Below are positions 3,607 to 5,739 of a stretch of DNA of 5,739 nucleotides, one piece after another. The DNA lies in assembly GCA_020627425.1 (NCBI GenBank), contig JAHKXX010000045.1, positions 1 through 5,739 of the forward strand, read 5' to 3'. How positions within the stretch are numbered: the first letter of the stretch is position 1; every line of letters begins with the position of its first letter. The position numbers and the translations under genes were made by a program. The notes below the pieces were generated by a model. The model saw nothing but the letters and a program-made list of their open reading frames with translations, was not told where the DNA came from and made no database searches. Source of the DNA: a bacterium. GTDB lineage: Bacteria > Bacillota > Clostridia > Oscillospirales > Acutalibacteraceae.

Positions 3607-5739
3607 TTATGAGAGTTTTCAAAGGTTCTGTAAGCTTACTGCTATCAATACTTATAATTACGAGCGTGATTTGCGCTTCGCCTATAAGCACAAACGCGGC
3701 GGAGAAAACCGCCGTTGCTAATAACGGCATTCCTGTAATTAATATCGACATTGATGAAAACGCCGCGGGCTACGGCACGATTGAGCAAATGAATTCAAGC
3801 CCCGACCACAGCGCTGAATGTACGGGCAAGATTAATGTTGAGGTGCCCGACGGCTACAAGGGAGACTACAGCAATGCCGCGCTGAGCGGAACAGAGGATT
3901 TAGAGCTTGAATACATCCGCGGCAGAGGACATACAACATGGCTGGAGAACAAAAAGCCCTATAAGTTCAAGCTTAAAAAAAGCGCCAATTTGCTTGGTAT
4001 GGGTTCAAACAAGCATTGGGTGTTGCTCGCAAACGCCAAGGACGAAACTCTGCTCAGAAACAGAATCGTCTATCATATAGCGAGAATGCTCGGGCTTGCG
4101 TATACTCCCAAAATGCTCCCCGTAGATGTTGTGATGAACGGTAAATATATCGGCAGCTACTACCTTTGCGAGCCAGTCAGGGTAGGAAAGAGTCGCGTAA
4201 ACATCGACGAGCTTACCGATAAGGATAATACCGAGCCCGAGGTTACAGGCGGTTATTTGTTTTCTTTGCTTGAGGGCGACGAGCCTGAACAGAATGTTTT
4301 CCGTACTGAAAACGGGACCGGCTTCGCTTTCTCGAATCCTGCTTTCGCTTCCGATGACCCGACAGATGTATTGGGTACGGAAGCACAGAAGAAGTATATA
4401 ACAGACTATCTCCAAAGGATTGAAAATGCCGTATACGGCAAGGACTTCAAGGATGACAACGGCGTTTCCGTGTGGGATTATATTGACTTACAATCAACCG
4501 CCGACTATTGGTGGGTGCAGGAATTTTCGAAGAATGTAGACGCTTATCGTACTGACAGCACATATCTATACAAGCCGAGAGGCGAAAAGGCTTACTGGGG
4601 TCCGGTATGGGATTTCGACCTCTCTCTCGGCAAGTCGGTCAGAGACACCGACGGCTTTTATATGAGCAAAAGTATGGACTGGCTTAACAAGCTCAGAGAG
4701 GAGTGCCCTGAATATCAAGCTATGCTCAGACAGCGCTGGACAGAGCTTAACGGAATCATAAACGATATAGTAAAGGACGGCGGACTGCTTGACCGGTTTG
4801 CCGCGGAAACCGCAAGCTCATGGGAGGCTAACAAAGAGTGTTGGCAGCTGGATAATTCTGTTGCCGGCTTTGATTTTGAAATAAGTATTCTGCGTGAGTG
4901 GCTGATTGAGCGTCAAGCATGGATAAATAATAATATAGATAAAATGCTCAACAAGGTTTACGGCACGGTTAAATTTGTCGCCGACGGCAAGACTGTTCAG
5001 GAAAACTCCGTGCTTTTGGGTTCCTCGTTTGTCGTTGATCTTCCCGAGCTTCCCGAGAAGAAGGGATATGTTTTTGATGGGTGGAAAAATGAGGACGGAA
5101 GTGAGTTTGACCCTACATACTCAATTACTGACGATACGACAATAATCGCTTCCTTTATCAGCGAGAAGAGTATTATCAAAGCAGATAATATCTATTTCCA
5201 AGGGAGTGAAATATACGACGATATGCTTCTGTGGAACCAATTCCGCGCAGAGTACACTCTTACTCCCTTTGGAACAAACGATAGGGTAGCAAGCTGGAGC
5301 TCGTCGGATACTGATATTGCCGAGGTGGATTCAAACGGTGTGGTTACGGAAAAAAAGACAGGTACTGTTAAAATTACCGCCACACTGAGAACCGGACTCC
5401 AAAAGTCCTTTACTCTCCATATAATAAATATGGCGGAAACTCCCTGGCTCGAGCCAAGTAAGCTGCAGGCGAAGCAAAGCCTTGTAACTCTAAAGGAGGG
5501 ACAGTACGCGCAGGTCGCGGTAACGCTGACACCCCTGCCCTGCGACCCATCCCTGTATTACAGCTCAAGTAATGAGTCTGTTGCCGAGGTGGATTCAATC
5601 GGCGTAATCCACGCGGTTAAGGAGGGCACAGCTATCATTACCGTAACCTCATCAAATGATAAGACCGCTAAGTACAAGGTTATTGTGAAGTCAAGCAAAA
5701 AGGCTAACACGCTCAAGGTTACGAAGAAAACAAAATCCA
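3597..5739 (+). CDS. Exported CotH-family kinase-like protein with Flg_new and two Big_2 domains (3' end outside window)
   Basis: At least 714 residues are present; the frame is open at the right edge. ATG 3597 and ATG 3609 are both possible: GGA at 3589-3591 is 5 bases before the first, while the second gives a more typical signal peptide start (MRVFKGSVSLLLSIL). Numbering is from 3597. Residues 1-34 are a signal peptide, cleavage likely near STNA. Residues 100-450 match the CotH kinase family: IRGRGHTTW (107-115), KKPYKFKL, WVLLANAKDETLLRNRIV, NGKYIGSYYLCE, NVDAYRTDSTYLYK with Asp315, and PVWDFDLSLG with Asp339 and Asp341. Bacillus CotH is an atypical kinase that phosphorylates spore-coat proteins; the two conserved Asp regions carry its catalytic and metal-binding residues. 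Residues 456-520 are a Listeria-Bacteroides (Flg_new) repeat with KKGYVFDGW. Residues 529-610 and 620-698 are Big_2 domains (VAEVDSNGVV and VAEVDSIGVI). A Lys-rich tail starts at 700, like that of the upstream surface protein. Substrate unknown; action outside the cell is inferred. Confidence 0.9.
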   Translation, partial: MAIIMRVFKGSVSLLLSILIITSVICASPISTNAAEKTAVANNGIPVINIDIDENAAGYGTIEQMNSSPDHSAECTGKINVEVPDGYKGDYSNAALSGTEDLELEYIRGRGHTTWLENKKPYKFKLKKSANLLGMGSNKHWVLLANAKDETLLRNRIVYHIARMLGLAYTPKMLPVDVVMNGKYIGSYYLCEPVRVGKSRVNIDELTDKDNTEPEVTGGYLFSLLEGDEPEQNVFRTENGTGFAFSNPAFASDDPTDVLGTEAQKKYITDYLQRIENAVYGKDFKDDNGVSVWDYIDLQSTADYWWVQEFSKNVDAYRTDSTYLYKPRGEKAYWGPVWDFDLSLGKSVRDTDGFYMSKSMDWLNKLREECPEYQAMLRQRWTELNGIINDIVKDGGLLDRFAAETASSWEANKECWQLDNSVAGFDFEISILREWLIERQAWINNNIDKMLNKVYGTVKFVADGKTVQENSVLLGSSFVVDLPELPEKKGYVFDGWKNEDGSEFDPTYSITDDTTIIASFISEKSIIKADNIYFQGSEIYDDMLLWNQFRAEYTLTPFGTNDRVASWSSSDTDIAEVDSNGVVTEKKTGTVKITATLRTGLQKSFTLHIINMAETPWLEPSKLQAKQSLVTLKEGQYAQVAVTLTPLPCDPSLYYSSSNESVAEVDSIGVIHAVKEGTAIITVTSSNDKTAKYKVIVKSSKKANTLKVTKKTKS

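Noticed and set aside
4005..4415. 136-codon minus-strand frame and smaller minus-strand frames within the CotH gene
   Set aside because: The plus strand encodes unmistakable CotH motifs throughout, so these are antisense shadows.

Overview
The window looks like a chromosomal segment of a Gram-positive gut or rumen Clostridia, most likely Ruminococcus or a close relative in Oscillospiraceae. This is inferred from protein style, not from a marker gene. The evidence is two large exported proteins built from Ig-like modules, a Thr/Pro/Glu linker, a CotH kinase domain, and the Lys-rich C-terminal module common in surface proteins of this group. Strong GGAGG ribosome binding sites, TGnTATAAT promoters and many palindromic intergenic elements also fit.

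Layout. Positions 1-198 hold a tandem hairpin motif, a GC-rich hairpin, an extended -10 promoter and the ribosome binding site of the first gene. Positions 199-2466 encode a complete 755-residue exported protein: signal peptide, four degenerate modules of about 110 residues, eight 8-residue TTEPTQPx linker units, an Ig-like module and a Lys-rich C-terminal module. Positions 2467-3596 have no long gene but are densely structured. From left to right they hold a possible 56-codon remnant ending in a palindromic repeat, a strong terminator, a promoter with a 38-codon peptide ORF ending in Cys-Gly-Val-Gly-Cys, a minus-strand structured repeat ending in a terminator, a second minus-strand terminator behind a broken ECF sigma-factor tail, and a strong plus-strand promoter. 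A long leader follows, with a GTG-started 21-residue ORF and three consecutive hairpins. Positions 3597-5739 encode an exported CotH-family kinase-like protein followed by one Flg_new (Listeria-Bacteroides) repeat and two Big_2 domains. It runs off the right edge just as a Lys-rich module begins.

The two large genes share a direction but are separated by a terminator and a new promoter, so they are probably independent units. Both products would act outside the cell. The most unusual part is the CotH leader: its last hairpin (24 paired positions) encloses both the ribosome binding region and the start codon, after a leader ORF and two other hairpins. Hairpin modules in this leader recur, with stem sequences changed on both sides, in the minus-strand element at 2948-3013 and at the window start. 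This suggests a family of mobile or regulatory structured elements. No database search was possible; family names rest on recognised motifs.
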